This document shows, in pieces, positions 33,541-42,856 of a stretch of DNA of 64,000 bases. Both the position numbers and the translations under genes were made by a program. The stretch is from Chromobacterium alkanivorans (GTDB lineage: Bacteria; Pseudomonadota; Gammaproteobacteria; Burkholderiales; Chromobacteriaceae). The notes beneath the pieces are model-generated. The model ran no database searches. It was given only the letters and a program-made list of their open reading frames with translations, and was not told the DNA's origin. The stretch lies in assembly GCF_016937655.1 (NCBI RefSeq), contig NZ_JAFHKL010000014.1, forward strand, positions 1-64,000, read 5' to 3'. The stretch's first letter is position 1, and every line of letters starts with the position of its first letter.

Positions 33541-34464
33541 GTGGACATTTTTCTGCAACAAATCCTGAACGGTCTCGTTCTGGGTAGCATTTATGCGTTG
33601 ATCGCATTGGGCTACACCATGGTGTACGGGATCATGGGGCTCATCAACTTCGCCCACGGCGAAGTGGTGATGTTCGGCGCCATGGTCACCATCTCCGTCA
33701 TCAACGCCTTGTCCGGTTCCGGCCTGCCCGGTCCCGCCCTGGTGCTGATCGGCCTGCTGGTGGCGATTGCGGCCTGCATGCTGCTGGGCTTCACCGTGGA
33801 GCGCATCGCTTACCGTCCGCTGCGCGGCAAGCAAAGACTGGCGCCGCTGATCACCGCGATCGGCCTGTCCATCGTGCTGCAGCAGGTGGCCATCCTGATC
33901 TGGGGACGCAACTACATCCCCTTCCCGCAAATCCTCGACCATGACGTGGTGTCCTTCTTCGGCGCCAGCATCACCAAGCTGCAGATCACCATCATCGTGC
34001 TGTGTCTGGTGATCATGGCCGGCCTGTTGCTGATGGTGGAACGCACCAAACTGGGCCGCGCGATGCGCGCCACCAGCCAGAACCCGGCGGTGGCCGGCCT
34101 GATGGGCGTCAACGTCAACACCATCATTTCCGCCACCTTCGTCATCGGTTCCAGCCTGGGCGCGGTGGCCGGCGTGATGGTGGCCACCAACTACGAGCAG
34201 GCTCATTACTACATGGGCTTCATGATCGGTCTGAAGGCCTTCACCGCCGCGGTGCTGGGCGGCATCGGCAATCTGGGCGGCGCGGTGGCCGGCGGCTTGC
34301 TGCTGGGCATCATCGAAAGCCTGGGCGCCGGCTACATCGGCACGCTGACCGGCGGCTTCCTCGGCTCCAACTATCAGGACATCATCGCCTTCATGGTGTT
34401 GATCATGGTGCTGATTTTCCGTCCGTCCGGCCTGCTGGGCGAAAAGATGGCCGACCGTGCCTGA
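33541..34464 (+). CDS. livH: Branched-chain amino acid ABC transporter permease LivH
   Basis: Inner-membrane permease of 307 residues with eight or so hydrophobic segments. It starts with GTG behind AAAGGAG (33524-33530). The opening MDIFLQQILNGLVLGSIYALIALGYTMVYG and INFAHGEVVMFGAM are characteristic of LivH. It moves leucine, isoleucine and valine, or related substrates, with LivM. First gene of livHMGF. Confidence 0.95.
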   Translation: MDIFLQQILNGLVLGSIYALIALGYTMVYGIMGLINFAHGEVVMFGAMVTISVINALSGSGLPGPALVLIGLLVAIAACMLLGFTVERIAYRPLRGKQRLAPLITAIGLSIVLQQVAILIWGRNYIPFPQILDHDVVSFFGASITKLQITIIVLCLVIMAGLLLMVERTKLGRAMRATSQNPAVAGLMGVNVNTIISATFVIGSSLGAVAGVMVATNYEQAHYYMGFMIGLKAFTAAVLGGIGNLGGAVAGGLLLGIIESLGAGYIGTLTGGFLGSNYQDIIAFMVLIMVLIFRPSGLLGEKMADRA

Positions 34465-34482
34465 TCCTGGAGACGACATATC

Positions 34483-35583
34483 ATGACCATGGCACTCAAT
34501 ATCAACAAGATGGACACCGGCAAGAAAGTCGGCCTGTTCATGCTGTCCGCGGTGGCGATGGCGGTTCTGCCCTTCCTGGTGGGCGGCCTGCTGGGCAATT
34601 CCTGGGTCCGCATCGTCGACTTCGCCTTGCTCTACGTGATGCTGGCGCTGGGCCTGAACATCGTGGTGGGCTTCGCCGGCTTGCTGGACCTGGGCTTCAT
34701 CGCCTTCTACGCCGTCGGCGCCTACACCTTCGCCTTGCTGGGCTCGCCGCATTTCGGCCTGCATCTGCCGTTCTACATCACCATCCCGCTGGGCGCGGTG
34801 CTGGCGGCTTTCTGCGGCATTTTGCTGGGCACGCCGGTATTGCGGCTCAAGGGCGACTATCTGGCCATCGTGACGCTGGGCTTCGGGGAGATCGTGCGCA
34901 TCTTCATGAACAACCTGAACACCCCGGTCAACATCACCAACGGCCCGCAAGGCATCAACCTGATCGATCCGATCAAGGTGGGCGGCGTGTCGCTGGGCGA
35001 GACGATGAATGTGTTCGGCCTGAGCTTCCACAGCGTCTACCTCTACTACTATCTGTTCCTGGCCCTGACCGTGGGCGTGGTGATCATGGCCTGGCGCCTG
35101 CAGCATTCGCGCATCGGCCGCGCCTGGGTGGCGCTGCGCGAGGACGACATCGCCGCCGCGGCGATGGGCATCAACATCCGCAACATCAAGCTGCTGGCCT
35201 TCGCCTTGGGCGCGCTGTCCGGCGGCGTGGCGGGCGGCCTGTTCGCGTCCTTCCAGGGCTTTGTGTCGCCGGAATCGTTCAGCTTGCTGGAGTCCATCAT
35301 GATTCTGGCGATGATCGTGCTGGGCGGCATGGGGCACATCCCGGGCGTGATTCTCGGCGCCGTGGTGCTGACCATCGCGCCGGAGATCCTGCGCGAAGTG
35401 ATTGGCCCGCTGCAGATGAAAACCTTCGGCAAAATGCTGATCGATCCGGAAAACGCCCGCATGCTGTTGTTCGGCTTGGCGATGGTGGTGATGATGCTGG
35501 TGCGGCCGGAGGGCATGTGGCCGTCCAAGCGCCGCAAGGCCGAGTTCCGTGACGATAGAGAAGCCGCAGGGCAGAAAGGTTGA
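34483..35583 (+). CDS. livM: Branched-chain amino acid ABC transporter permease LivM
   Basis: Inner-membrane permease of 366 residues, the second permease of the LivHM pair. It has the family segments GFAGLLDLGFIAFYAVGAYTFALL and IVTLGFGEIVRIFMNNL, and the coupling helix near RIGRAWVALREDDIAAAAMGIN. It starts 18 bases after livH and ends overlapping the livG region. The C-terminal extension after RPEGMWPSKRRK is short and charged. Confidence 0.95.
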   Translation: MTMALNINKMDTGKKVGLFMLSAVAMAVLPFLVGGLLGNSWVRIVDFALLYVMLALGLNIVVGFAGLLDLGFIAFYAVGAYTFALLGSPHFGLHLPFYITIPLGAVLAAFCGILLGTPVLRLKGDYLAIVTLGFGEIVRIFMNNLNTPVNITNGPQGINLIDPIKVGGVSLGETMNVFGLSFHSVYLYYYLFLALTVGVVIMAWRLQHSRIGRAWVALREDDIAAAAMGINIRNIKLLAFALGALSGGVAGGLFASFQGFVSPESFSLLESIMILAMIVLGGMGHIPGVILGAVVLTIAPEILREVIGPLQMKTFGKMLIDPENARMLLFGLAMVVMMLVRPEGMWPSKRRKAEFRDDREAAGQKG

Positions 35584-35585
35584 GC

Positions 35586-36356
35586 ATGGCTGAAGTTTTG
35601 CTGAAGATAGAAGGCATCCATAAACGCTTTGGCGGCCTGCACGCGCTCAACAATGTGGCGCTGACCATCAACAAGGGCGAGATTTACGGCCTGATCGGCC
35701 CCAACGGCGCGGGCAAGACCACGCTGTTCAACGTGCTGACCGGCCTGTACGTGCCGGACGAGGGCGCGTTCGAGTTCGACGGCCACAATCTGTTCCAGCA
35801 GAAGCCGCACGTGGTGGTGGCCGCCGGCATCGCGCGCACCTTTCAGAACATCCGTCTGTTCGCCGAAATGACGGCGCTGGAAAACGTGATGGTGGGCCGC
35901 CACATTCGTTCCAAGGCCGGCGCTTTGGGCGCGGTGCTGCGCGACAGGCGCACCATGGCCGAAGAAAAGGCGATCACCGACAAGGCTTGGGAGCTGCTGG
36001 AGTACGTGGGCATCGCCGACGTCGCGCATGAGCGCGCCCGCAATCTGTCCTACGGCCACCAGCGACGCTTGGAAATCGCGCGCGCGCTGGCCACCGAGCC
36101 CAAGCTGTTGGCGCTGGACGAACCGGCCGCCGGCATGAACCCGCGCGAAACCGAGGAGCTGAAGGCCCTGATGTCCAAAATCCGCGCCGGAGGCGTGACC
36201 GTGCTGCTGATCGAGCACGACGTCAAATTGATGATGGGCCTGTGCGACCGGATCGCGGTGCTGGATTACGGCAAGAAGATTGCCGAAGGCGTTCCCGAAG
36301 AGGTGCGCAAGAACCCGAAAGTGATCGAGGCTTACCTGGGAGCGGCACACGCATGA
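35586..36356 (+). CDS. livG: Branched-chain amino acid ABC transporter ATPase LivG
   Basis: ATPase of 256 residues with Walker A GPNGAGKTT near 39-47, a signature written LSYGHQRRLEIARAL (SYG replaces SGG, as is usual in LivG) and Walker B LLALDEPAAGMNPRE. The ATG at 35586 follows AAAGG at 35574-35579. Its stop overlaps the livF start (ATGA). Confidence 0.95.
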   Translation: MAEVLLKIEGIHKRFGGLHALNNVALTINKGEIYGLIGPNGAGKTTLFNVLTGLYVPDEGAFEFDGHNLFQQKPHVVVAAGIARTFQNIRLFAEMTALENVMVGRHIRSKAGALGAVLRDRRTMAEEKAITDKAWELLEYVGIADVAHERARNLSYGHQRRLEIARALATEPKLLALDEPAAGMNPRETEELKALMSKIRAGGVTVLLIEHDVKLMMGLCDRIAVLDYGKKIAEGVPEEVRKNPKVIEAYLGAAHA

Positions 36357-37063
36357 GCATTTTGGAAGTCAAAGACCTGCAAGTGGCCTATGGCGGCATT
36401 CAGGCGGTCAAGGGCATCGATTTTCACATCAATCAGGGCGAGCTGGTGACCCTGATCGGCGCCAACGGCGCCGGCAAGACCACCACGCTGAAAACCCTGG
36501 TGGGCATGGTGAAGAAATCCGGCGGCAGCATTCACTACGACGGCAAGGAGATTTCCACCATCGCGCCGCACAACTTCGTGCGTCACGGCCTGGCCATGGT
36601 GCCGGAAGGCCGTGGGGTGTTCGCCAAGCTGACGGTGGAAGAGAACCTGTTGATGGGCGCTTACTATCGCGACGACAAGGCCGCGATCCTGAGCGAGGCC
36701 GAACGGGTGTACGAGCTGTTCCCGCGGCTGAAGGAGAGGCAGAAGCAACTGGCCGGCACCCTGTCCGGCGGCGAGCAGCAGATGGTGGCCATGGGCCGCG
36801 CGATGCTGTCCAAGCCCAAGCTGCTGCTGCTGGACGAACCGTCCATGGGCCTGGCGCCCATCATCGTGGAAAAGATCTTCGAGATCATCCAGATGGTGGC
36901 CAAGGAAGGCGTGACCATGCTGCTGGTGGAACAGAACGCCAAGCTGGCGCTGGAAGTGTCGCAGCGCGGCTACGTGATGGAAAGCGGCCGCATCACCATG
37001 AGCGGTCCGGCCAAGGACCTGCTCAACGACGAACGCGTGCGCAACGCCTACCTGGGCGAGTAA
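36353..37063 (+). CDS. livF: Branched-chain amino acid ABC transporter ATPase LivF
   Basis: Second ATPase, 236 residues. It opens ILEVKDLQVAYGGIQAVKGIDF, with Walker A GANGAGKTT near 38-46, the signature LSGGEQQMVAMGRAL-like and Walker B LLLLDEPSMGLAP. It overlaps livG by four bases. It is the last gene of the operon; a terminator follows. No LivJ/LivK binding-protein gene is present in the window. Confidence 0.95.
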   Translation: MSILEVKDLQVAYGGIQAVKGIDFHINQGELVTLIGANGAGKTTTLKTLVGMVKKSGGSIHYDGKEISTIAPHNFVRHGLAMVPEGRGVFAKLTVEENLLMGAYYRDDKAAILSEAERVYELFPRLKERQKQLAGTLSGGEQQMVAMGRAMLSKPKLLLLDEPSMGLAPIIVEKIFEIIQMVAKEGVTMLLVEQNAKLALEVSQRGYVMESGRITMSGPAKDLLNDERVRNAYLGE

Positions 37064-37082
37064 GTCCGCGCCGCACCGTCAA

Positions 37083-37107
37083 ACCCCGGACCCGTCCGGG
37101 GTTTTTT
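37083..37107 (+). terminator. liv operon terminator
   Basis: ACCCCGGAC (37083-37091) pairs with GTCCGGGGT (37094-37102), followed by a T-run to 37107. Confidence 0.9.
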
Positions 37108-37111
37108 GCTT

Positions 37112-38002
37112 TCAGGACGCGGCTTCGATGGCGGCTTGCAGCATGGCCTGCACGCCCGGATGTTGCAGCCGGCGGCGGTTGGCGATGGCGTAATAGTGCT
37201 CCCAGACGCCGTCGACCTCACCCAGAGCCTGCGGCGCGTTCGCGTCGCCGCCGCTGGGCGCCGTGCTGGGAAACAGGCCGAAGCCCTGGCGGCCGAAGGC
37301 GTCCAGCAAGGCGCCATCGTCGAACTCCGCTACGATGTCCGGCTTGATCCGGCGCTCTTCAAACCACTGGTCCAGCTGGCTGCGCAGCACATGGTGGCGG
37401 CTGGGCAAGAGCATGGGCGCCTGGTTCAGGCTGGCGGGGAAGCCTTCGGCGTAGCGCCGCCACAGCCCTGCCGCGCCGGCTATCATCACCGGGCAGCGCA
37501 TCAGCAGCCAGGATTGGAAGGGCTGGGATCCGCCGGCCGTCATCGGCCGGTCCGCCAATACCACGTCCAGCCGGTGGCGGGTCAGGTCGGCCAGCAGCTC
37601 GTCGAAATCGCCTTCGCCGCATTGCAGCCTGACCTTGGCGTCCAGCCGCAGCGCCGGTTCCAGCAGCTTGAGCGCGATGGCCTTGGGCAAGACGTCCGAG
37701 ATGCCAGCGGCCAGGCGTATGGTCTTGTCCAGCTGCGCGTCTTCCAGCGTTTCCTGCAATTCCTCACCCAGCATGAAAATCTGGTCGGCGTAGCGCAGCG
37801 TCACATGGCCGGCTTCGGTCAGAACCAGCTGGCGTCCCTGTTGTCGGAACAAGGTTCGCTCCAGGCTCTGCTCCAGCCGCGAAATCTGGCCGCTGACGGT
37901 TTGGGCGCTGACGCCCAATTGTTCCGCCGCGCGGGTGACGCCGCCGGCGTGGGCGACCGCCCAGAAGTAATGCAGATGCTTGAAGTTGATCCGTTCGGAC
38001 AT
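37112..38002 (-). CDS. nhaR: NhaR-like LysR-family regulator
   Basis: DNA-binding regulator of 296 residues. The N-terminal LysR helix-turn-helix ([43 protein letters not shown]) has the HYFWxVA opening typical of NhaR, and the C-terminal part is a periplasmic-binding-like effector domain. In E. coli NhaR responds to sodium. No antiporter gene is adjacent; it is divergent from htpX across 127 bases. The ATG at 38002 is the family start; upstream codons reach into the htpX promoter region and are rejected. Confidence 0.8.
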   Translation of the reverse strand: MSERINFKHLHYFWAVAHAGGVTRAAEQLGVSAQTVSGQISRLEQSLERTLFRQQGRQLVLTEAGHVTLRYADQIFMLGEELQETLEDAQLDKTIRLAAGISDVLPKAIALKLLEPALRLDAKVRLQCGEGDFDELLADLTRHRLDVVLADRPMTAGGSQPFQSWLLMRCPVMIAGAAGLWRRYAEGFPASLNQAPMLLPSRHHVLRSQLDQWFEERRIKPDIVAEFDDGALLDAFGRQGFGLFPSTAPSGGDANAPQALGEVDGVWEHYYAIANRRRLQHPGVQAMLQAAIEAAS

Positions 38003-38129
38003 AATGGTTCGAAAAAACTTGATGTATTTTCTGATTATATTTGATTTTTTCCGAGGGACGCAGCGTCTAGAATGCACTGTGTCGGGCGTTCCGCGGAATG
38101 CCGTCGAATTCAACGCAAGGGCCAACACC

Positions 38130-39011
38130 ATGAAACGAGTCATCCTATTAATCGCCACCAACATCGCCGTGATGGTGGTGCTGAGCATCGTGGCCAGCTT
38201 GTTGGGGCTGAACCGCTACATGACGGGCAACGGCCTGAACCTGGGCACCTTGCTGGGCTTCGCCGCGGTGATGGGCTTCGGCGGCGCCTTCATCTCGCTG
38301 ATGCTGTCCAAGACCATGGCCAAGTGGAGCACCGGCGCGCGCGTGATCGAAACGCCGAGCAACGACACCGAGCGCTGGCTGGTGCACACCGTGCAGAAGC
38401 TGGCCAGCCGCGCCAATCTGCCGATGCCCGAGGTGGCGGTGTACGAGGGCGAGCCCAACGCCTTCGCCACCGGCCCGAGCAAGTCCAATTCCCTGGTGGC
38501 GGTGTCCACCGGCCTGCTGGCCTCGATGACGGAAGAAGAAGTGGAGGCGGTGCTGGCCCATGAGGTCGCCCACATCCAGAACGGCGACATGGTGACGCTG
38601 ACGCTGATCCAGGGCGTGGTCAACACCTTCGTGTTTTTCCTGGCGCGCGTGGTCGGCTACCTGGTGGACAACTTCCTGCGCCGCAACGACGAAGAGTCCA
38701 GCGGCCCGGGCATCGGCTACATGGTTACCGTGATCGTCTGTGAGATCGTGTTCGGCATCCTGGCCTCCGCCATCGTGATGTATTTCTCGCGTCAGCGCGA
38801 ATTCCGCGCCGACGCCGGCGCGGCCACGCTGCTGGGCGGCGCGCGTCCGATGGTCAACGCCCTGCGCCGCCTGGGCGGCGTCGCCGCCGGCGATCTGCCG
38901 CAGAACATGGCCGCCTCCGGCATCTCCGGCGGGCGCGGCGGCCTGATGGCACTGTTCTCCAGCCACCCCAGCATCGAGGAGCGCATCGGCGCGCTGGAAC
39001 ACGGTCGTTAA
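38130..39011 (+). CDS. htpX: Membrane protease HtpX
   Basis: Zinc metalloprotease of the inner membrane (M48B), 293 residues. Two hydrophobic segments near the N-terminus, the catalytic HEVAH at 144-148 and two more hydrophobic segments at about 155-215 are all visible; the third ligand glutamate is in the [10 protein letters not shown] segment. It takes part in quality control of membrane proteins with FtsH. The ATG at 38130 begins [15 protein letters not shown]. Confidence 0.95.
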   Translation: MKRVILLIATNIAVMVVLSIVASLLGLNRYMTGNGLNLGTLLGFAAVMGFGGAFISLMLSKTMAKWSTGARVIETPSNDTERWLVHTVQKLASRANLPMPEVAVYEGEPNAFATGPSKSNSLVAVSTGLLASMTEEEVEAVLAHEVAHIQNGDMVTLTLIQGVVNTFVFFLARVVGYLVDNFLRRNDEESSGPGIGYMVTVIVCEIVFGILASAIVMYFSRQREFRADAGAATLLGGARPMVNALRRLGGVAAGDLPQNMAASGISGGRGGLMALFSSHPSIEERIGALEHGR

Positions 39012-39056
39012 ATCTTGACCCGCCTCCGCGGCAGCGGGGGCGGCGTGTGTGAATTC

Positions 39057-39093
39057 AGGCCCCGGGGCGGCTCGCTCGGCCCGGGGCCTTTCT
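39057..39093 (+). terminator. htpX terminator
   Basis: AGGCCCCGGG (39057-39066) pairs with CCCGGGGCCT (39080-39089), followed by TTTCT. Confidence 0.7.
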
Positions 39094-39112
39094 ATTGCCG
39101 AAAGGAATGCTT

Positions 39113-40099
39113 ATGGAATGGTTGAACGCCGGTTTTGCCGGCTATCCCTTGTGGGTGTGGTTGATGTTCATGGCCATCGTGCTGGCGCTGCTGGCTTTTG
39201 ATCTGGGCGTGCTGCACAAGGAGGAAAAAGAGATCGGGGTCAAGGAAAGCCTGCTGTTGTCGGCTTTCTACATCGGCGTCGGCCTGGCCTTCGGCGGCTG
39301 GATCTGGTGGTATCAGGGCGCGGACGCCGGCATGCAGTATCTGACCGGCTATGTGGTGGAGAAGTCGCTGTCCATGGACAACGTCTTCGTGATGTCGCTG
39401 ATCTTCTCCAGCCTGGCGGTGCCGCGCTTGTATCAGCACCGGGTGCTGTTCTGGGGCATCCTCGGCGTGATCGTGATGCGGGCCGTGATGATAGGCCTGG
39501 GCGCGGCGCTGGTGGCGCAGTTCCAGTGGGTGCTGGTCCTGTTCGGCCTGTTCCTGATCGCCACCGGGATCAAGATGCTGTTTTCCGACGACGAACACGC
39601 GCCTATCCAGGAAAACCGCATGTATCAGTGGCTGCGCGGTCATCTGCGGCTGACGCCGGACTTGCACGGCAAGCAATTCCTGGTGCGCGGCGAGGCGCAT
39701 GGCCTGGCGCGCGGCTGGTGGGCGACGCCGCTGTTGCTGGCGCTGATCATGGTGGAGAGCGCCGATCTGGTGTTCGCGGTGGACAGCATTCCGGCCATCT
39801 TCGCCATCACCCAGGACCCGTTCCTGGTCTACACCTCCAACATCTTCGCGATCCTGGGCCTGCGGGCGCTGTATTTCGCGCTGGCAGCGATGGTGCATCG
39901 CTTCCATTATCTGAAGTATGCCTTGTCGCTGGTCTTGGTGATGATAGGCGTCAAGGTGGGCTTGGTGTTCTTCAACGACGTGGGTTGGGTGACGTTCAAG
40001 ATTCCCACCGCCTGGTCCTTGGCGGCGACGCTGGGTCTGCTGCTGGCCGGCGTGCTGTATTCGCTGCACAAGACGCGCGATCAGAACCCCAATGATTGA
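39113..40099 (+). CDS. TerC/Alx-family integral membrane protein
   Basis: A 328-residue inner-membrane protein with about nine hydrophobic segments. Family motifs include LLAFDLGVLHKE, EKSLSMDNVFVMSLIF and VESADLVFAVDSIPAIFAIT, with the conserved acidic residues inside the membrane. Alx-type members export manganese or respond to alkaline pH. The ATG at 39113 is chosen since AAAGGA at 39101-39106 is six bases before it and directly abuts the other ATG at 39107. It appears monocistronic. Confidence 0.85.
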   Translation: MEWLNAGFAGYPLWVWLMFMAIVLALLAFDLGVLHKEEKEIGVKESLLLSAFYIGVGLAFGGWIWWYQGADAGMQYLTGYVVEKSLSMDNVFVMSLIFSSLAVPRLYQHRVLFWGILGVIVMRAVMIGLGAALVAQFQWVLVLFGLFLIATGIKMLFSDDEHAPIQENRMYQWLRGHLRLTPDLHGKQFLVRGEAHGLARGWWATPLLLALIMVESADLVFAVDSIPAIFAITQDPFLVYTSNIFAILGLRALYFALAAMVHRFHYLKYALSLVLVMIGVKVGLVFFNDVGWVTFKIPTAWSLAATLGLLLAGVLYSLHKTRDQNPND

Positions 40100-40117
40100 G
40101 GCGGACGCATAGCCAGC

Positions 40118-40182
40118 GCCGGAGCATGGCTCCGGCGGGGAAAGAGAAACCGGCCACGCGCATTGCGCTTGGCCGGTTTTTT
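40118..40182 (+). terminator. Double hairpin after the TerC-family gene
   Basis: A first stem GCCGGAGC/GCTCCGGC (40118-40136) is followed by AAACCGGCC/GGCCGGTTT (40148-40179) with a T-run to 40182. The second is a good intrinsic terminator. Confidence 0.85.
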
Positions 40183-40256
40183 GTAAACCTTGTGTAAACC
40201 TTTCTCATTTGCCCACGATTTCTCCCTCAGCCCGGCGGGCGGGCGCGGTATCCTTA

Positions 40257-40368
40257 GAGCCGCTAACCAAACCACGTAGAGAAGCTGAGCCAAGGCGCGC
40301 CGACGCAGGCAGTACAAGTAGTGCGACCAGGAGGCGCAACCCAGGATCAGGGGTTTTGTTAGCGGGTC
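40257..40368. mobile_element. MITE-like element, subfamily 2 (copy D)
   Basis: A 112-base element flanked by TTA at 40254-40256 and 40369-40371. The ends GAGCCGCTAACCAAACC and the complement of GGTTTTGTTAGCGGGTC match at 15 of 17 positions. The interior differs from the other three elements in the window, but size, ends and target duplication are of the same kind. Its right border joins TATAAT (40370-40375), 25 bases before the response regulator start. Besides this and the terminator before it, the 300-base gap holds nothing recognisable. Confidence 0.75.
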
Positions 40369-40400
40369 TTATAATAAAGCCGTAATGGAGATGAGCTGTT

Positions 40401-41120
40401 ATGACTGTCGATTTGCCAAGATTGTTGGTGGTGGATGACGACCCCGATCTGCGCGATCTGCTGCGCGACTATCTGGGCAAGCAGGGCTTCGCCGTCGACG
40501 CCGTCGGCGACGGCCAGGCCATGCATCAGGCAATCGCCGCGCAGAACTACAATATGTTGATCCTGGATCTGATGCTGCCGGGCGAGGACGGGCTGACGCT
40601 GTGCCGCAACCTGCGCGAACGTTCCTGCATGCCCATCCTGATGCTGACCGCGCGCGGCGACGAGCTGGACCGCATCATAGGCCTGGAGATGGGCGCCGAC
40701 GATTATCTGACCAAGCCGTTCAGCCCGCGCGAGCTGCTGGCGCGGATCAAGAGCATTCTGCGCCGGGTGTCGGATCAGCCGGCGAATGCGGCCAGCGTGC
40801 GCCGGCTGAGCTTCGCCGGCTGGACGCTGGACCTGAACGCCCAGCACCTGCTGGATGAGGCCGGCGTGGTCACCCCGTTGTCCGGCGGCGAGTTCAAGCT
40901 GCTGCAGGCCCTGGCGGAAAACGCCAACGCGGTGATGTCGCGAGATCAACTGATGGAAGCGATGAACGGCAAGGAAGCCGGCCCCTTCGACCGCACCGTG
41001 GACGTGATGATAGGGCGGGTGCGCCGCCGGCTGGGCGAGGACGCGCGCGAACCGGTGCTGCTCAAGACCATACGCAGCGGCGGCTATATGCTGGCCTGCG
41101 AGGTGGAAGCGCTGCGATGA
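40401..41120 (+). CDS. OmpR-type response regulator
   Basis: A 239-residue two-component regulator. The receiver domain has the acidic pocket VVDDDPD near 10-16, the phospho-acceptor D56 in LILDLMLPGEDG and K in LTKPFSPREL. The winged-helix DNA-binding domain occupies about 140-235 (DRTVDVMIGRVRRRLGED). Its last bases overlap the histidine kinase start (ATGA), so they form one operon. It is like OmpR in length and layout. Target genes are unknown; a porin gene lies just beyond the kinase. Confidence 0.9.
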   Translation: MTVDLPRLLVVDDDPDLRDLLRDYLGKQGFAVDAVGDGQAMHQAIAAQNYNMLILDLMLPGEDGLTLCRNLRERSCMPILMLTARGDELDRIIGLEMGADDYLTKPFSPRELLARIKSILRRVSDQPANAASVRRLSFAGWTLDLNAQHLLDEAGVVTPLSGGEFKLLQALAENANAVMSRDQLMEAMNGKEAGPFDRTVDVMIGRVRRRLGEDAREPVLLKTIRSGGYMLACEVEALR

Positions 41121-42568
41121 AGTGGTTGCCGCGCACGCTGTACGGCCAGATTTTGCTGACGCTGGTGGGCGGGCTGCTGCTGGCCAACGCCTTGGGTATC
41201 TATTTCATTCTCAGCGACCGCGATCGTTTGAGCAATTCCTTGCGCGTGCAGTACACCGCGCAACACATCGCCGACATCGTCAATCTATTGGACGAGTGCC
41301 CAAGCAAATACCGGGAGCAGGTGATCTCCGCCTTGAACCAGCCCACGCTGCTGGTGCGCATGGACCGCTTCTGGGAACGGCCGGAGCATCAGCTGAGTCT
41401 GCATGGCCGCTCGTTTCAGCAATTGATCAAGCGCGATCTGATCAAGCCTTACCCGCTGCAAGTGCTGTCCAAGCAGCAGGACTCGTCGGCGGGCGGCCGC
41501 GCGGCCTTGATCGATAGGGTGGGAGGGCTGGGCTTGAAAAACTTCACGCCCACGCGGGACGCCGGCGTCGCCGGCTCCATTGTCAGCGAGGAGTTGACCG
41601 CGCTGGGCCCGCTGGCCGAATTCAAGACCCATCTGGCCACGGTGCAGGCCAGGCTGAGCGATGGCACGGTGTTGACCTTCAACGCTTCGCGGCCGATTTC
41701 GCTGGCCGATCAACCCATCCGCATTCTGGCCTGGCTGCTGTTGGTGGCCTTGACGGCCTCGATTCTGGGCGCTTGGGCGGTGCGGCAGCTGATCCGGCCG
41801 CTGGACCTGTTCGCGCGCGCGGCCCGGGGCCTGGCCAGCAACCTTAACCAGGCGCCCCTGCCGGAGACCGGTTCCGAGGAGGTGGCGGAAGCCGCCAGAA
41901 CCTTCAACCGGATGCAGACCGAGCTGCAGCGCCTGCTGAAAACCCGCAATCAGATGCTGGCCGGCGTCTCGCACGACCTGCGCTTGCCGATCACCCGCAT
42001 CCGCCTGCGTCTGGAGGGGCTGGCCGAGTCGTCGGAAAAACAGGCGATCGAGCGCGACCTGCTGGAGATGGACCAACTGATCAATGATTCGCTGACCTAT
42101 CTGCGCGGCGGTTGCGGCAGCGAGCAGGTGGTGAAGCTCAACCTCAACGCCTTGCTGGAAAGCGTGGCGGAGGATATGGAGGCTTTCGGCGCCGACATCC
42201 AGCTGCACGGAGAGCCGGTGGCGCCGGTGGCCGGCAAGGTCGGCGCCTTGCGCCGTTGCCTGGGCAATCTGCTGGAGAACGCGCGCCGTTACGGCGGCGC
42301 GGGAATCGAGGTCAGCCTGCGGCAGCGGGAGGACTGGGTGGAGGTGTGCATTCAGGATCAGGGGCCGGGCATCGCCGAGGCCGATCTGGAGCGGGTGATG
42401 GAGCCTTATGTGCGCTTGGAGGACTCCAGGGCGCGCCATACCGGAGGCAGCGGTCTGGGTCTGGCGATCGCGCGGGCGATTGCGCGGGACCACGGCGGAG
42501 ACCTCAAGCTGAGCAACCGGCCGCAAGGCGGTTTGTGCGTGCGGCTGACCTTGCCCGCCGGGCATTGA
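41117..42568 (+). CDS. EnvZ-type sensor histidine kinase
   Basis: A 483-residue membrane kinase. A first hydrophobic segment is at about 8-30, a periplasmic part follows to about 200, then a second segment (ILAWLLLVALTASILGAWAV), a HAMP region, the H-box GVSHDLRLPITRIRLRLE (His286) and an ATPase domain with NLLENARRYG and GSGLGLAIARAI. The HDLRxPITRIRLRLE box is that of the EnvZ group. Translation is coupled to the response regulator. A strong terminator follows. Confidence 0.9.
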   Translation: MKWLPRTLYGQILLTLVGGLLLANALGIYFILSDRDRLSNSLRVQYTAQHIADIVNLLDECPSKYREQVISALNQPTLLVRMDRFWERPEHQLSLHGRSFQQLIKRDLIKPYPLQVLSKQQDSSAGGRAALIDRVGGLGLKNFTPTRDAGVAGSIVSEELTALGPLAEFKTHLATVQARLSDGTVLTFNASRPISLADQPIRILAWLLLVALTASILGAWAVRQLIRPLDLFARAARGLASNLNQAPLPETGSEEVAEAARTFNRMQTELQRLLKTRNQMLAGVSHDLRLPITRIRLRLEGLAESSEKQAIERDLLEMDQLINDSLTYLRGGCGSEQVVKLNLNALLESVAEDMEAFGADIQLHGEPVAPVAGKVGALRRCLGNLLENARRYGGAGIEVSLRQREDWVEVCIQDQGPGIAEADLERVMEPYVRLEDSRARHTGGSGLGLAIARAIARDHGGDLKLSNRPQGGLCVRLTLPAGH

Positions 42569-42587
42569 CGGCGCAGATCTTGCCTCC

Positions 42588-42610
42588 AGCCGCGTTTGCG
42601 CGGCTTTTTT
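42588..42610 (+). terminator. Terminator of the two-component operon
   Basis: AGCCGCG pairs with CGCGGCT over TTTG and a T-run follows. Confidence 0.9.
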
Positions 42611-42689
42611 CTTGTCTGCGTGTTTTGCAGTGTTGAGAACGCGGCATGAGCCGCCGGCGTCTTTGTATCCGCGCAATTCTCAAAATTTA

Positions 42690-42856
42690 CGATGTATTCA
42701 CACTCTATTTACATTAAAGCCGTATTGTAAATGGACATTTACAAAGTGATTGATTACAATCAGTGTCAGAATTCACTGATACAGATTCTTTTTCGATTCT
42801 TTGAGTTCGAGTCAAGTCTATCCAATCTTCTGCCCGCCGCGTGCGGGCATTTTTTT
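42690..42856 (+). ncRNA. Candidate small RNA with its own terminator
   Basis: An AT-rich stretch without a reading frame that ends in TGCCCGC-CGCGT-GCGGGCA and seven T (42831-42856). Three perfect inverted repeats lie in a row before it (42725-42744, 42747-42762, 42759-42780). Since the two-component operon already stops at 42610, this terminator must serve another transcript, either a small RNA or a truncated leader. The exact start is not known. Confidence 0.4.
42725..42780. repeat. Three consecutive inverted repeats upstream of the porin gene
   Basis: TTGTAAATG-GA-CATTTACAA at 42725-42744, TGATTG-ATTA-CAATCA at 42747-42762 and ATCAGTG-N8-CACTGAT at 42759-42780. All arms are perfect. They could be operator sites, perhaps for the neighbouring OmpR-like regulator, or RNA structure. 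Confidence 0.55.
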
